Of a DNA stretch of 64,000 nt, positions 1 to 9,234 are shown in pieces. The stretch covers positions 253,289 to 317,288 of the forward strand of contig NW_005194951.1 of NCBI RefSeq assembly GCF_000372725.1, read 5' to 3'. The DNA comes from Emiliania huxleyi CCMP1516 (lineage: Eukaryota; Haptophyta; Isochrysidales; Noelaerhabdaceae). Numbering within the stretch: position 1 is the first letter of the stretch; each line of letters begins with the position of its first letter. Under the pieces are notes generated by a model that worked only from the letters and a program-made list of their open reading frames with translations, did no database searches and had not been told where the DNA came from. A program made the translations under genes and the position numbers.

Positions 1-1979
1 GAACAGGACCACCCACTGCAACTCGACGAGACACATTAGACCCTTAGCACCAGACACCGGCCCCAGCACGAGGCCGGGGGAGGCACCTCGATGTCTGGGT
101 CGACGAAATCGGCGATGTTCTTGCCGTCCATGATCTCCGGAATCATGTCATCCGCCCACTCTGGCCGCTTGAGCTCCCACTGCCGCTGCAGCGGCAGCGA
201 GTACACGCCCGCGCCGCCCCCAGCCTCCTCGAGGTCGCGCTGAAGCGTCCGCGCCGGCGCCGGCGCCTCGAAATCAGGCAAATCCGTGCTCGACCCCGCC
301 GCGCCGCCGGCTGGCGCCGCCGCGCCAACCGCCGCGCCGGCCGCCGCGCCGGCCGCCTTGCCCGCCGCGCGTGCCGCGAGGACGGAGGCGGGGACGAAGG
401 TCTGCCGCCGCGCTGGCGCTCCGTCGGCAGAGGGAGGCGGCTCGGCGACTCGGATCCGGCCGATGACGGACTCGACACGCGACGACTGGAGCTTGGCCTC
501 GACGCGCTGGGCAAGGAGCAGGTCGCACGCGGTCTGCTTGACTTGCTGCACGCCTTGCTCGGTGAAGGTGGACATGAAGACCACGTGCGCGCCTGTTCAC
601 TGGCAGAGGTGTGAAGAGACGCTGTTCACAGCGGTGAAGGTGGACATGAAGACCACGTGCGCGCCTGTTCACTGGCAGAGGTGTGAAGAGACGCTGTTCA
701 CAGCGGTGAAGGTGGACATGAAGACCACGTGCGCGCCCGCGTCGCGCATCGTCTGCAGCAGCGCCTCCTCTGGCGGGGTGAGGTCGGAGGGGTCTCGCGC
801 GTCCGTCTTGTTGACGGCGACGACGAGGGGCTTGCCTATCAATTCGCTATTGCCCAACTGTTAAATGAACTCTTCATTGACGCCCGTGCGACGAGGAGGG
901 GCTTTCTTGCAAAGAGCGGCTTGATCTGGTCGAAGAGGGCGACCTGCTCGGCGATCGAGTGGCCGCACTCCTCGGAGATGTCGAGGACGTACAGGACGCA
1001 GCACTGCAGGTGCGCGAGAGCGGTAATCGACTGCATCTCGATCGTGTTTCGCTCCTCGAGCGGCTTGTCGAGCACGCCGGGCGTGTCGATGACCTGCCAG
1101 CGGAGGTACTTGTAGTCCAAGTGGCCGACGAAGAGCGACTTTGTGGTGAAGGCGTACGGCTGCACGTCGACGTTTGCGCGCGTGACCCGGTTCATGAAGG
1201 ACGACTTGCCAACGTTGGGGTAGCCAGCGATGATGATGGTGCGGGTGGCCGGGTCGATAGCGGGCAGGCGCATCATGTGCTGCCGCACCTGCTCGAGGTA
1301 CTCGAGCGCGCCCTTCTGCCGCTTCATCACCGTGCACATCCGGCCCAGGGCGGCGCGCTTGAGCGACTTGCAGCGGTAGAGCGAGTCGCCGTACTTAAGA
1401 AGCTTGACATAGTCGCGACCGACCTGGAGGGAGGGGAGGGAGAAAGGGGCGAGAGGGGGGGGGGGGCATGGGGCGGGAGCCGGCGGCGCAACGAGAGGAG
1501 ACGCGCACGGGCGTGTGTGGCGGGCGATGCGTGGCGGCGAGGGCGGGATAGAGGGCGTGCAGCGCGCGCCCGGTCGATCAGCTGCTTGGCGAGGTTGAGC
1601 TGGCCGAGGGCAAGCTTGAAGTGGTCCCGGTCGTACAGCACGTTGACGAGGTCCGCGTAGAACGGGTGGATGTCGTCCAGGCGCGGGAAGTCGGTCAGGA
1701 TCTGAGTGAGCTTGTCGTGGTAGTTCATGTGCGTGTACTTGACCTGCGGGCGTGGCGGCGCGGTGGCGCCGTCACGACGCCTGCCTCTCAAGCCGCGGCC
1801 GGACACGGCGGCCGGGCCGGCGCGCGCGCCTTGCGCATGTAAAACTGCCGGATGCGGACAATGTTGTAGCCGGGGTGGACCACGGTCGGTGTCTTGCGCT
1901 GCGTCTTGGACAGGATCACATCGATGAAGTCCTTGGCCGTCGGCACCGTCTCGATCTTCTTAAAGTTGTAGACGACCAT
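1..1979 (-). CDS. NOG1: Nucleolar GTP-binding protein NOG1, C-terminal part beyond window
   Basis: NOG1 (GTPBP4) is a nucleolar GTPase needed for 60S ribosomal subunit assembly. Exon 1 (1979 down to 1830) begins [18 protein letters not shown], the conserved NOG1 start. Exon 2 (1743-1570) holds the NYHDKL and DIHPFYADL blocks. Exon 3 (1423 to about 911) carries the P-loop GYPNVGKSS, the switch-region DTPG and the block AITALAHL. Later exons give VVAVNKTD (the NKxD motif), MSTFTEQG and, near 95, [13 protein letters not shown], after which a GTGCCT donor leads out of the window. Introns 1 and 2 are GC-AG (donors AAG|GC and CGG|GC). A 72-bp unit is repeated between 561 and 737 and carries an in-frame stop; removal of 593-736 as a GC-AG intron restores the reading frame. 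The exon 3/4 border near 860-910 could not be settled. Confidence 0.9.
561..737. repeat. 72-bp tandem repeat inside NOG1 (2 full copies plus 33 bp)
   Basis: Copies start at 561, 633 and 705 and are essentially identical. On the gene strand each unit holds exon sequence coding [10 protein letters not shown] followed by a short non-coding piece bounded by GTGAACAG at both ends. The unit is a multiple of three but brings a TGA into frame, so it must be spliced out or the gene is broken. Confidence 0.9.
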
Positions 1980-2136
1980 GGCCGCTGTAAAGAGAGAGTA
2001 GAGGGACGCCGGAGGCCGTAGCGGGCAGCGGGCGGAGAGCGGAGAGCGGTCCGAGTAGCGGCGAGCGCTGAGAAGGGCCTACGAGGGCACTCCGGAAAGA
2101 ATTCTTAAGATACAAGCCTCTCTCACAGCACACTGG

Positions 2137-2380
2137 GAGCGACGCGACAGAGGAAGAAGCGACAAGGGAGACCACGACGAGAAGGGGGCGACCGCGAGGT
2201 GGCACGAAGGTTGAAGCGAGAATCGGCGAGAGACTGCGAAGAGAGATAGGAAGAGGCGGACGCCCAAGGGTGGGCGACGGCTAGCGCACCACACACCTCT
2301 CCTTAAAATCCCTGTGTGGTGGCGGCGTGCCGTCCTCCCATCCCTCCCTTGGGTTGTCCGTTTTCTTTCTTTCTTTCTTT
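2137..2380 (+). mobile_element. 5'-truncated non-LTR retroelement, family A copy 1, with target-site duplication
   Basis: The 244-bp insert is flanked by the perfect direct repeat agcacactgg at 2127-2136 and 2381-2390. It carries the last codons of an element ORF (ending in GRGGRPRVGDG then stop), about 100 bp of 3' UTR, and a terminal (CTTT)n run directly before the second direct repeat. A truncated 5' end, a simple-sequence 3' tail and a 10-bp duplication are the marks of target-primed reverse transcription. The element class is inferred; no reverse transcriptase is present in this copy. Confidence 0.75.
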
Positions 2381-2750
2381 AGCACACTGGCACGACAAGG
2401 GCGCAGACTGGCGCGGACTGGCACACACACAGGCTCCGGAAAGAATTCGAACGCGCGACCTGCACGTCGCCGTCGCACCGGCATCGTGCGGGCTTGAGGC
2501 AACAGGGTGACGTTCAACGGCCGCATGGGAGGGGGTCGCCACGTGCGGAGCTGCGGCTCAACGGCGGCCTAAGGTACGGCCTCTCCCCCTCGGCCCCCTC
2601 GAGAGAGGAGCAGAGGACTTCCACCTGACCGCGCCAGCGGGTGAAGTGGGGTGCGTCGCTGCCACAGCGACGTGGGCGTTAGCTCTCGGGGAAGATGGGC
2701 TTCGGGCCTGAGTGTGTGGTGCTAGTGTGGGAGGCTGGGGCAGGGACGGG

Positions 2751-2978
2751 CCTCTGCCTCTTCCTATCTCTCTTCGCAGTCTCTCGCCGCTTCTCGCTGC
2801 AACCTTCATGCCACCTCGCGGTCGTCCCACTCTCGTCGTTCTCTCCCTTGTCACTTCCTCCTCTGTCGCGTCGTTCTCTTCTGCCTCGTCCTGCGACGCC
2901 GCCGCCTGCCGGTCCCTTGTTCTCGCGGCTTCTTTCGCCTTTCGGCCGAATCGCTGAAAGAAAGAAAGAAAGAAAACA
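2751..2978 (-). mobile_element. Family A retroelement fragment, copy 4
   Basis: The minus strand codes the same peptide block as copies 1 and 3 (RTRDRQAAASQDEAEEND, then RGGMKVAA, then RLRREIGRG). On the minus strand the coding part is preceded by a (TTTC)n run ending in cag, which could be a tail of another insertion or a splice acceptor tract. No clear target-site duplication was found. Confidence 0.5.
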
Positions 2979-3227
2979 GACACCGGGCCGTCGACACTCT
3001 CAGAACCGGTAGAGCTGGGAGAGGCTGGCGAAGACGAAAGGCGGCAGCGGAGGAAGCGACACCAACAACGAGGGAAACGACCACACCGGCCGTCGTATGA
3101 CGCTCGGCAAGCGAGCAAGAGAGCGAATCGGGGAGAACCGGAGCCCCGGGAGGACCGAAGGTGGAGCCCCGGGACCGAGGACTAAGCAAGTGTCTGTGTT
3201 TGGGCGTGGTGTCCAGTGTGTAATGTC

Positions 3228-3472
3228 CACTAGCTCCGAGTAGAGGGGGCGTCCTGCAGTTAAGGGGAAACCCGGTACGCGGGTCCAACCCTCGGAGAAC
3301 TGTGTTTACTTTAAGGCCCTTGCCCTGCGAACGCGCACCCCCGGGGCTAGGGCTCTCTTGCCCGCAACCCGATCCCAATCATCCGGCCCGCTGGGTGCGC
3401 TTCTGAGCTCCCCGGCCCTGGATGTGCGGCTACTGACTGCACTCCAAGTGCTCCAAGTGCTCCAAGACAACC
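3228..3472 (+). repeat. Dispersed repeat family B, copy 1
   Basis: About 245 bp, nearly identical in layout to a minus-strand copy at 39162-39408 and partly to 25268-25412 and 38303-38355. It ends in a short run of the 9-bp unit ctccaagtg. Coding potential is not evident. Its 3' end abuts the 3' end of the family A copy at 3466. Confidence 0.7.
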
Positions 3473-4075
3473 CAAGGGAGGGATGGGAGGACGGCACGCC
3501 GCCACCACACAGGGATTTTAAGGAGAGGGGTGAGGTGCACTAGCCGTCGCCCACCCTTGGGAGTCCGCCTCTTCCTATCTCTCTTCGCAGTCTCTCGCCG
3601 ATTCTCGCTGCAACCTTCATGCCACCTCGCGGCCGTCCCACTCTCGTCGTTCTCTCCCTTGTCACTTCCTCCTCTGTCGCGTCATTCTCTTCTGCCTCGT
3701 CCTGCGCCGCCGCCGCCTGCCGGTCCCTTGTTCTCGCGGCTTCTTTCGCCTTTCGGCGCAGCTCCGCCCTCCTTGCTGCATATCCTGGCCCCTCGAGTCT
3801 ATCGAGCTCCCCTCGCGCAAGGACCACATTTCTGACTCCCACTCCGATCATTTGCCTGCAGGTCATGTTGTTGCTCAGGTCCACTCTCTCTTCGAACACT
3901 CGTGCCTCTACGGATGATGCCGGCGCTGGGGTCCCCTTCGGATGCATCGTGACATCTGACAACTGAATTTCCACTGGTTCGTCCTCCTCGGAGTCATCTT
4001 CCCCGTCCTCCTTCCGTTCGGCTCTTCGCTCGGTACGTTCGGTGTGGCTCACCCTCCATGCCGTGAACAGGCGCT
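3466..4075 (-). mobile_element. Family A retroelement, longest copy, with C-terminal part of an ORF
   Basis: On the minus strand an open frame runs to a stop at 3540, the same stop as in copy 1. It codes an acidic stretch (KEDGEDDSEEDEPVEIQ), then VTMHPKGTPAPASSVEARVF, then a basic/acidic helical segment shared with the other copies. I do not recognise the domain. The 3' UTR is the shared sequence ending gggttgtc, here without the CTTT run. The copy reaches to within about 40 bp of the start codon of RCC1 gene A. Confidence 0.55.
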
Positions 4076-4110
4076 GAGACCGCCCTGACGCCCGATGTTT
4101 TTTTCTCGCG

Positions 4111-5544
4111 ATGTCTCCCTTGTCGCGCCGCCGCTCGCGCCGCCTCGCCTCCGCCGCCACCACCGCCGCTCCGTCGCCAAGCCCGCCGCCGCCCACCCTC
4201 CTCCTCGACCTCCCCACGGACCTCCTCCTGCGCGCCCTCTCTCACTGCCACAGCCCCCTCGACATCGCTCGCGTCGCGGCCGTCTCGCTACTCTTTCACG
4301 CCTCGCTCGCGGCAGAGGGCATCCGCTTGTGGGCGCAAGAGCGCGGCTTCGAGCTGATGGCGCAGCCAGAGGGCGAGAGCTGCGCCGTGCGGTGGCTGTG
4401 CTATTCGGCCTTGCTATGCGAGTCCAACCCGCCGGCGAGGGCGGCGGCAGGCTCTAATCACAGCGTCTTCATCGACGGCGAGGGGCGGCTCTCGTCGTGC
4501 GGTTCAGGGCACCCCTACGCTCCAGGGCTGCTCGGCCACGGCGAGGGCGTGACGCGGCTCGACACGCCGACCCGCCTCCCGTCGACGCTGGGCGGCGAGC
4601 GCGCCATGAGTGTGTCGGCTGGAGCCGCACATAGCCTCGCCCTCACCACCGGCGGAGAGGTCTGGAGCTGGGGCAGCGGCAGCTATGGCCGGTTGGGCCA
4701 CGGCGGCGGGCAGTCCCAATGGCAGCCAAAGAAGATCGAGGCCTTGGCGGGTGGCGTCGTCGCTGTCTCGGCTGGACGCGACCACAGCCTCGCCCTCACC
4801 GCCGACGGGGCCGTCTGGAGCTGGGGCGTTGGAGGCTGGGGCAAGTTGGGCCACGGCGACGAGCAGCACCAGCTGCTGCCGAAGAAGGTCGAGGCCTTTG
4901 CTGGGCAGCGCGTTGTTGCTGTGTCGGCTGGCGAGAGCCACAGCCTCGCCCTCACCGCCGACGGCGCTGTCTGGAGCTGGGGCGCAAGCTACAACGGCCA
5001 GTTGGGCCACGGCGACGAGCAGCGCCAGCTGCTGCCGAAGAAGGTCGAGGCCTTTGCTGGGCAGCGCGTTGTTGCTGTGTCGGCTGGCGAGAGCCACAGC
5101 CTCGCCCTCACCGCCGACGGCGCTGTCTGGAGCTGGGGCTTTGGAGCCGGTGGCCGGCTGGGCCACGGCGACCTGCAGAACCAGCTGCTGCCAAAGAAGG
5201 TCGAGGCCTTTGCTGGGCGGCGCGTCGTCGCTGTGTCGGCAGGAGAGTACCACAGCCTCGCCCTCACCGCCGATGGCGCCGTCTGGAGCTGCGGCGCAGG
5301 CTACAGCGGCCAGTTGGGCCACGGCGACCAGCAGCGCCAGCTGCTGCCAAAGAAGATCGAGGCCTTTGCTGGCCGGCGCGTCGTCGCTGTCTCGGCGGGA
5401 CGCGAACACAGCCTCGCCCTCACCGCCGACGGCGCCGTCTTCACGTGGGGCAGGGGCGAATGCGGCTGCCTAGGCCACGGAGAGGACCCGCCGAACCACC
5501 TGAGACTGCCCAAGAAGATCGAGGCGTGGGCGCCGGGGCGGTGA
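4111..5544 (+). CDS. F-box / RCC1-repeat protein, paralogue A
   Basis: A single 477-residue open frame with no intron. Residues 25-75 form an F-box-like helix block (LLLDLPTDLLLRALSH...DIARVAAVSLLFHASL). Residues 110-470 hold about six RCC1 repeats, each with a VSAG-x-x-HSLAL core and VWSWG turn and spaced about 52 residues, enough for most of a seven-bladed propeller. F-box/RCC1 proteins are usually substrate adaptors of SCF ubiquitin ligases, but the substrate cannot be read here. Two blades (4870-4983 and 5026-5139) are identical at DNA level. The ATG sits in a tttctcgcgATG context shared by all four copies in the window. Confidence 0.9.
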   Translation: MSPLSRRRSRRLASAATTAAPSPSPPPPTLLLDLPTDLLLRALSHCHSPLDIARVAAVSLLFHASLAAEGIRLWAQERGFELMAQPEGESCAVRWLCYSALLCESNPPARAAAGSNHSVFIDGEGRLSSCGSGHPYAPGLLGHGEGVTRLDTPTRLPSTLGGERAMSVSAGAAHSLALTTGGEVWSWGSGSYGRLGHGGGQSQWQPKKIEALAGGVVAVSAGRDHSLALTADGAVWSWGVGGWGKLGHGDEQHQLLPKKVEAFAGQRVVAVSAGESHSLALTADGAVWSWGASYNGQLGHGDEQRQLLPKKVEAFAGQRVVAVSAGESHSLALTADGAVWSWGFGAGGRLGHGDLQNQLLPKKVEAFAGRRVVAVSAGEYHSLALTADGAVWSCGAGYSGQLGHGDQQRQLLPKKIEAFAGRRVVAVSAGREHSLALTADGAVFTWGRGECGCLGHGEDPPNHLRLPKKIEAWAPGR

Positions 5545-6442
5545 GTAGGCAAGGCGTGAGTGCGAGGCGGCGAGGAGCCGAGGAGGAGCACTAGCCGTGG
5601 GCTTCACCGCTGGCGGCACGCTACGAGCTTTTGAGAGCTTGTGAGCCGCGAGCTTGCGAGCTGCTTGCGCGCGGCGTTGCTCCGCTCGTGCCGTTCCCGT
5701 TGCCGGTTGAAGACAGAAGAGGGACTCGCCTTTAGATTTTTCTTCTTTTGATTGATTCGCCCACGGTGGAGAGCTTGTGCCGCCGTCGCTCTCGGTGGTG
5801 AACGTGCCCTCCGCAGGGGGGGCGGCTCCCCGGACGCCGGAGGCCCTCGGTTTGCGACATTGGGGTGGGGGATGCTCTCATTTTTTCAAGCGGCCTAGCC
5901 TATTCTTCACGTAGTCCCCCCGCGTGCTTTCTTTTTCTCCGCGATGTCCACTCCGCCGCGCCGCCGTGCGCCTGTCTTTGTTTGAAGTCAAAAGTCGAAT
6001 CAGAGCGGTGTCGGCGTTGTCCTGAGTTTTCTCCCACGGACCGCCCGTCCGGCACCGCTCCGGGACGCACGCCGGCGAAACACCATCAAGCTGCTGTACG
6101 GCCCCGGCATCGCCTCCCCTGGCTTAGCTAGACTGAGAGATATTGTGCACAAGGTTGGTCTCTACAATATATACACTGACACTTTACCACTCAGAGCTCG
6201 TCCCGGTCCGCCACAGCGATCCTCGGCCTCCGGAGGGCCCCCGGCCGCGGCGCGGTGCGGCGGCGTCACAAATCCGACCACAGAGCACCGGGACGCGGTC
6301 GGGCGATCTGAGGCCCAACTAGGCGTATGGATTGCCCACCCAGGGCTATCACCTGGACCCATCAACAGGCGCCTGCGGCGCCGTGGACAGGAGGTGTTGT
6401 TCACACCTGTCCAACCATTCATGCTGCACATTACTCGAGTAG
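5545..6442. other. Gap between RCC1 gene A and the lectin gene
   Basis: Holds the 3' flank of gene A and the short RCC1 5' fragment near 5944. The lectin gene probably has one or more unrecognised 5' exons here: the first clear exon starts after an acceptor-like tag at 6440-6442. Nothing else is supported. Confidence 0.4.
5925..5985 (+). pseudogene. 5' end fragment of an F-box/RCC1 gene
   Basis: The sequence tctttttctccgcgATGtcc matches the 20 bp before and after the start of the four RCC1 copies. Translation gives MSTPPRRRAPVFV and stops. The rest of the gene is missing, so this is a truncated copy. It supports the idea that the family copies itself with a fixed 5' boundary. Confidence 0.55.
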
Positions 6443-7197
6443 ACGCCCGTGAAGCGCCCGCCAGAGGCGCCCATGGACTGCCACGTCTCCGCCGCGAGCG
6501 ACGTCTGCTACGAGAAGGGCTGGCCGATCCCGTTCATCTGGCAGCGCGACAGCGACTGCTGCGCGTGCCAGGGCAGAGGACGGTGCGCCAACGGCTTTCA
6601 GATGGCCGCCGGCGCCACGTCCGGCGACTGCGCCAGCTTCGCCGCCGGTGGCGAATGCCAGTCGCAAAGCACGTGCTGCGTGCCCGATCCTTCGGGTCCG
6701 AGCCGGTCGTTTCGCCGCTCGGCCGATCCGGTGGCGAGCTTCGCAGCCGCCGAGGCGTACTGCGGCGACAGCGGCCTCGCGAGAATAGACTCGGCGGCGG
6801 AGAACGCCCTCGCTGCCGAGGCGTGTGGCGATGCGGTCTGCTGGCTCTCCTTCCGAGACCCCAGCTTGGGCGGCCACTGGCGTTGGCCCGGCGACGAACT
6901 GCCTCTCTACACAAATTGGAACGGCGAATACAAGCAGCCGGGCCTTGACGACAATGGCGGCGAGCGAGAGCCATACTCGACGCTCAACACGCGCGGCACG
7001 CTGTGGACGCGCGGCAGCCGGACCGACCTGTCGGTTTGCTGCTGCGTGGCCGCGGCGCGCACGCCGCAGACGCGTCCGTGACACGTCCGTGACACGTCCC
7101 TGCGCAGGTGCTCGACGGCACGTGGTTCGACGCTGCGGATCTAGGGACGGCGCACGCGCTTTGCAACATGCCGCTCGAGGACGCGCCGCCCCGCCCT

Positions 7198-7228
<31 letters not shown>

Positions 7229-8719
7229 CCTCGGCGCCTCTTCCGCCCGGCAGCTGCCCAAGGGGCTGGGAGCGGGGCGGGAGCAAGTGCGCGCGGCGCA
7301 CCACGGCTGATGCGCTGCCCAGGCCGCCCCTTCCCAGAAGGCCCGCCGCGGCTGTAGGTGCTACCGTCTCATCGGCCGGGCCTCGCAGGCGGGGTGCCAG
7401 GACATGTGCGCCGCCGCGCTGCCCGGCGCAGGGCTGGTGCGCTGCCCTCGGAGCCCTCCGAGCCAGCCGCCAGCAGCCAACCAGCAGCCAACCTCAGCCT
7501 TCCTGCCTTCCTGCCCCCTCCTCCCCTCCCTCGCGCCTCTCGACCCGCGGCGGCGTGGCGCGCCAGGTCTGCATCGAGTCGCGCGCCGAGCAGGACTTCC
7601 TCCGAGCAACCTTTGGCCGAGTCGGGGAGGGCTGCTGTCGCTGGCGCCGCCGCCGCAGGCGACGAGCCCTCACGCCGCAGCGGTGAGCTCTCCCCGCCCG
7701 CCGCCGCCGCGCAGGCCGGACCCGTTCATCGGAGACTTTGGCAGCGACCAGTCCTGCTGCACCTGGTCCGGCCTCTTCCAGGACCCCTCGGCCGACAGCG
7801 GCTTCCGGGCCCCCAATGCCGCGGCCGCCCCACAAGTCCCAGCCCAGTCGCCCCCACATTGAGTTCGCGCACCCGACGCACTGTAGGGCGACGCGGCGGC
7901 GGGATGGGACTTGTGGCGCGCGGGCGGCTGCGACTCGGGCTTCCGTGCTTGGTCGCGGGGGGAGCCGAACCAGTGGGGTGGCCTGGAGGAGGATTGCGCC
8001 CTCCTGTTTGGGCCCGGGGAGGGGTGGGTCGACATCGGCTGCGGCGGGGAGTACCGCTGCCTCTGCGAGGTCCCCCCCTCCCCCCTCTCTCCCCTCCTTC
8101 CCCCGGCTCGATCCACGCTCCCGACTCCCGCCCCTCCCTCCCCCGCTCCAGCCCCCTGCGCGATCCAATTCCCGAGATCCAATCTCCGGACGCCCCCCCC
8201 CCCCGCCCCCCCGCCCCGCCCCGCCAGGTCGCCCTCGCCCGTGGCCCGCTCGACGCGGCGGCGCCGCTGCTGAGAGCAGGCCACGCCTCCGCCTCGCTCG
8301 GGGTCGGTGTCGCGGTCGGCTTTGCGCTGCTCGCCGCCGCGGTGCGCCTTTTCCCCCGGTCTCTTCTCTTCTCTTCTCTCCCCGCCCCCTACCCCTCCCC
8401 CCTCCCCCCCTGGCCCCCCCCACTCCCCTCCTGCCAGGCGTGCCTCCTCGGCCGCGCGAGGCGCAAGCGGGCGGGCGGGCAAGGCGGCGCCGCCCGCGTC
8501 ATCGAGCTCCCTACGGTCGTCGCGTCGCCCCTCGTCTCGCCCCTCGTGACGAGCGCCGCCACGCGCGCCGCCGATGGCCTCTCCCGCTGCGCGCAGTGCG
8601 GCCACGCCTCCCCGTCCGCAAACAACTTTTGCCCGCTCTGCGGCGCGAGCACGAATCTCGGCCTCGTTCCGGGCGCCGTCGTGGTGCAGGCCGCGCCCGA
8701 AGGGGGCAAGCAAGCGTGA
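6443..8719 (+). CDS. Membrane protein with two C-type-lectin-like domains and a cytoplasmic zinc ribbon
   Basis: The first exon codes a Cys-rich segment (residues DCCACQGRGRC) and then a C-type-lectin-like domain: SFAAAEAYC, then LARIDSAAEN, CWLSF, WRWPGDELPLYTNWN. It continues after a minisatellite intron (about 7079-7107, gacacgtcc units) with GTWFDAADLGTAHALC and a (Pro)12 linker. A second lectin-like domain follows over several exons: CPRGW near 7257, RCYRLIG near 7340, CIESRAEQDFL near 7570, and WSRGEPNQW with EEDCALLF near 7940-8070. Then come a transmembrane segment (about 8290-8345) and a tail with CAQCG...CPLCG, a zinc ribbon of the C-x2-C pair type, ending at 8719. Exon borders and the 5' end are not settled. 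A carbohydrate-binding surface receptor is the inferred role. Confidence 0.7.
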
Positions 8720-9234
8720 GGGCGCGGGGTGGAGCAACTCGTGTAACCGACGTCGCACGTTTCCTGCGTGGGGCGGCCCCGACGCGCTTAAATCCCAGCA
8801 CGCGCCGCCTAGAGTACTCTTCCCGTCGTCCCTCTCCGCCGCCGATGGCGTCGGCAAGAGCCTGCAGCTTCGCGTCTGCCCGAGTGTCGCCAGCCTCGGC
8901 GCACGCGTCCTGCGCGTCGAAGAAGAGCGCAAGCAGCGAGGCGTCGTCCATTCGCGCGGCTGCTCGTTGGGCGAATTCTTTTTCCGCTGAAGAAAAACAG
9001 CAAAAAGAGGAGGCGGTCGCTACCCCGTCGGCAGCCTACCGCTTACCCCCGGCCGGATCTGCCACTCCGCAAGATCGCGCTATGCTAATGCGATCAACGG
9101 CCAATCAATCCGAGTACCGACAGAGAGATTTTTAGCATAGGAGCTGCCAACAAGTTCAGAGACCCGAGACCGCTGAGATCTAAGTATGGATGGGGCTTAT
9201 GGCTGGGGTGGCAGCCGAGGTAGGTACGCCCTTC
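8720..9234. other. Gap between lectin gene and RCC1 gene B
   Basis: Convergent 3' ends of two genes. On the minus strand 8951 to about 8790 codes a plausible start (MDDASLLALFFDAQDACAEA) that could be the first exon of a small unrecognised gene, but it runs antisense into the lectin gene without a clear end. 9000-9180 shows nothing. Confidence 0.25.

Larger units (their letters stand above)
1980..4075. other. Intergenic region between NOG1 and RCC1 gene A, built mostly of dispersed repeats
   Basis: The two flanking genes are divergent. The stretch holds three copies of repeat family A (2137-2380, 2751-2978, 3466-4075) and one of family B (3228-3472). No independent host gene is convincing here; open frames on both strands are mirror images of the repeat ORF. 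Confidence 0.6.

Noticed and set aside
4504..5473. Several long frames antisense or shifted within the RCC1 genes
   Set aside because: GC-rich periodic repeats keep other frames open. Only the frame with the VSAG-HSLAL and VWSWG pattern matches a known fold.
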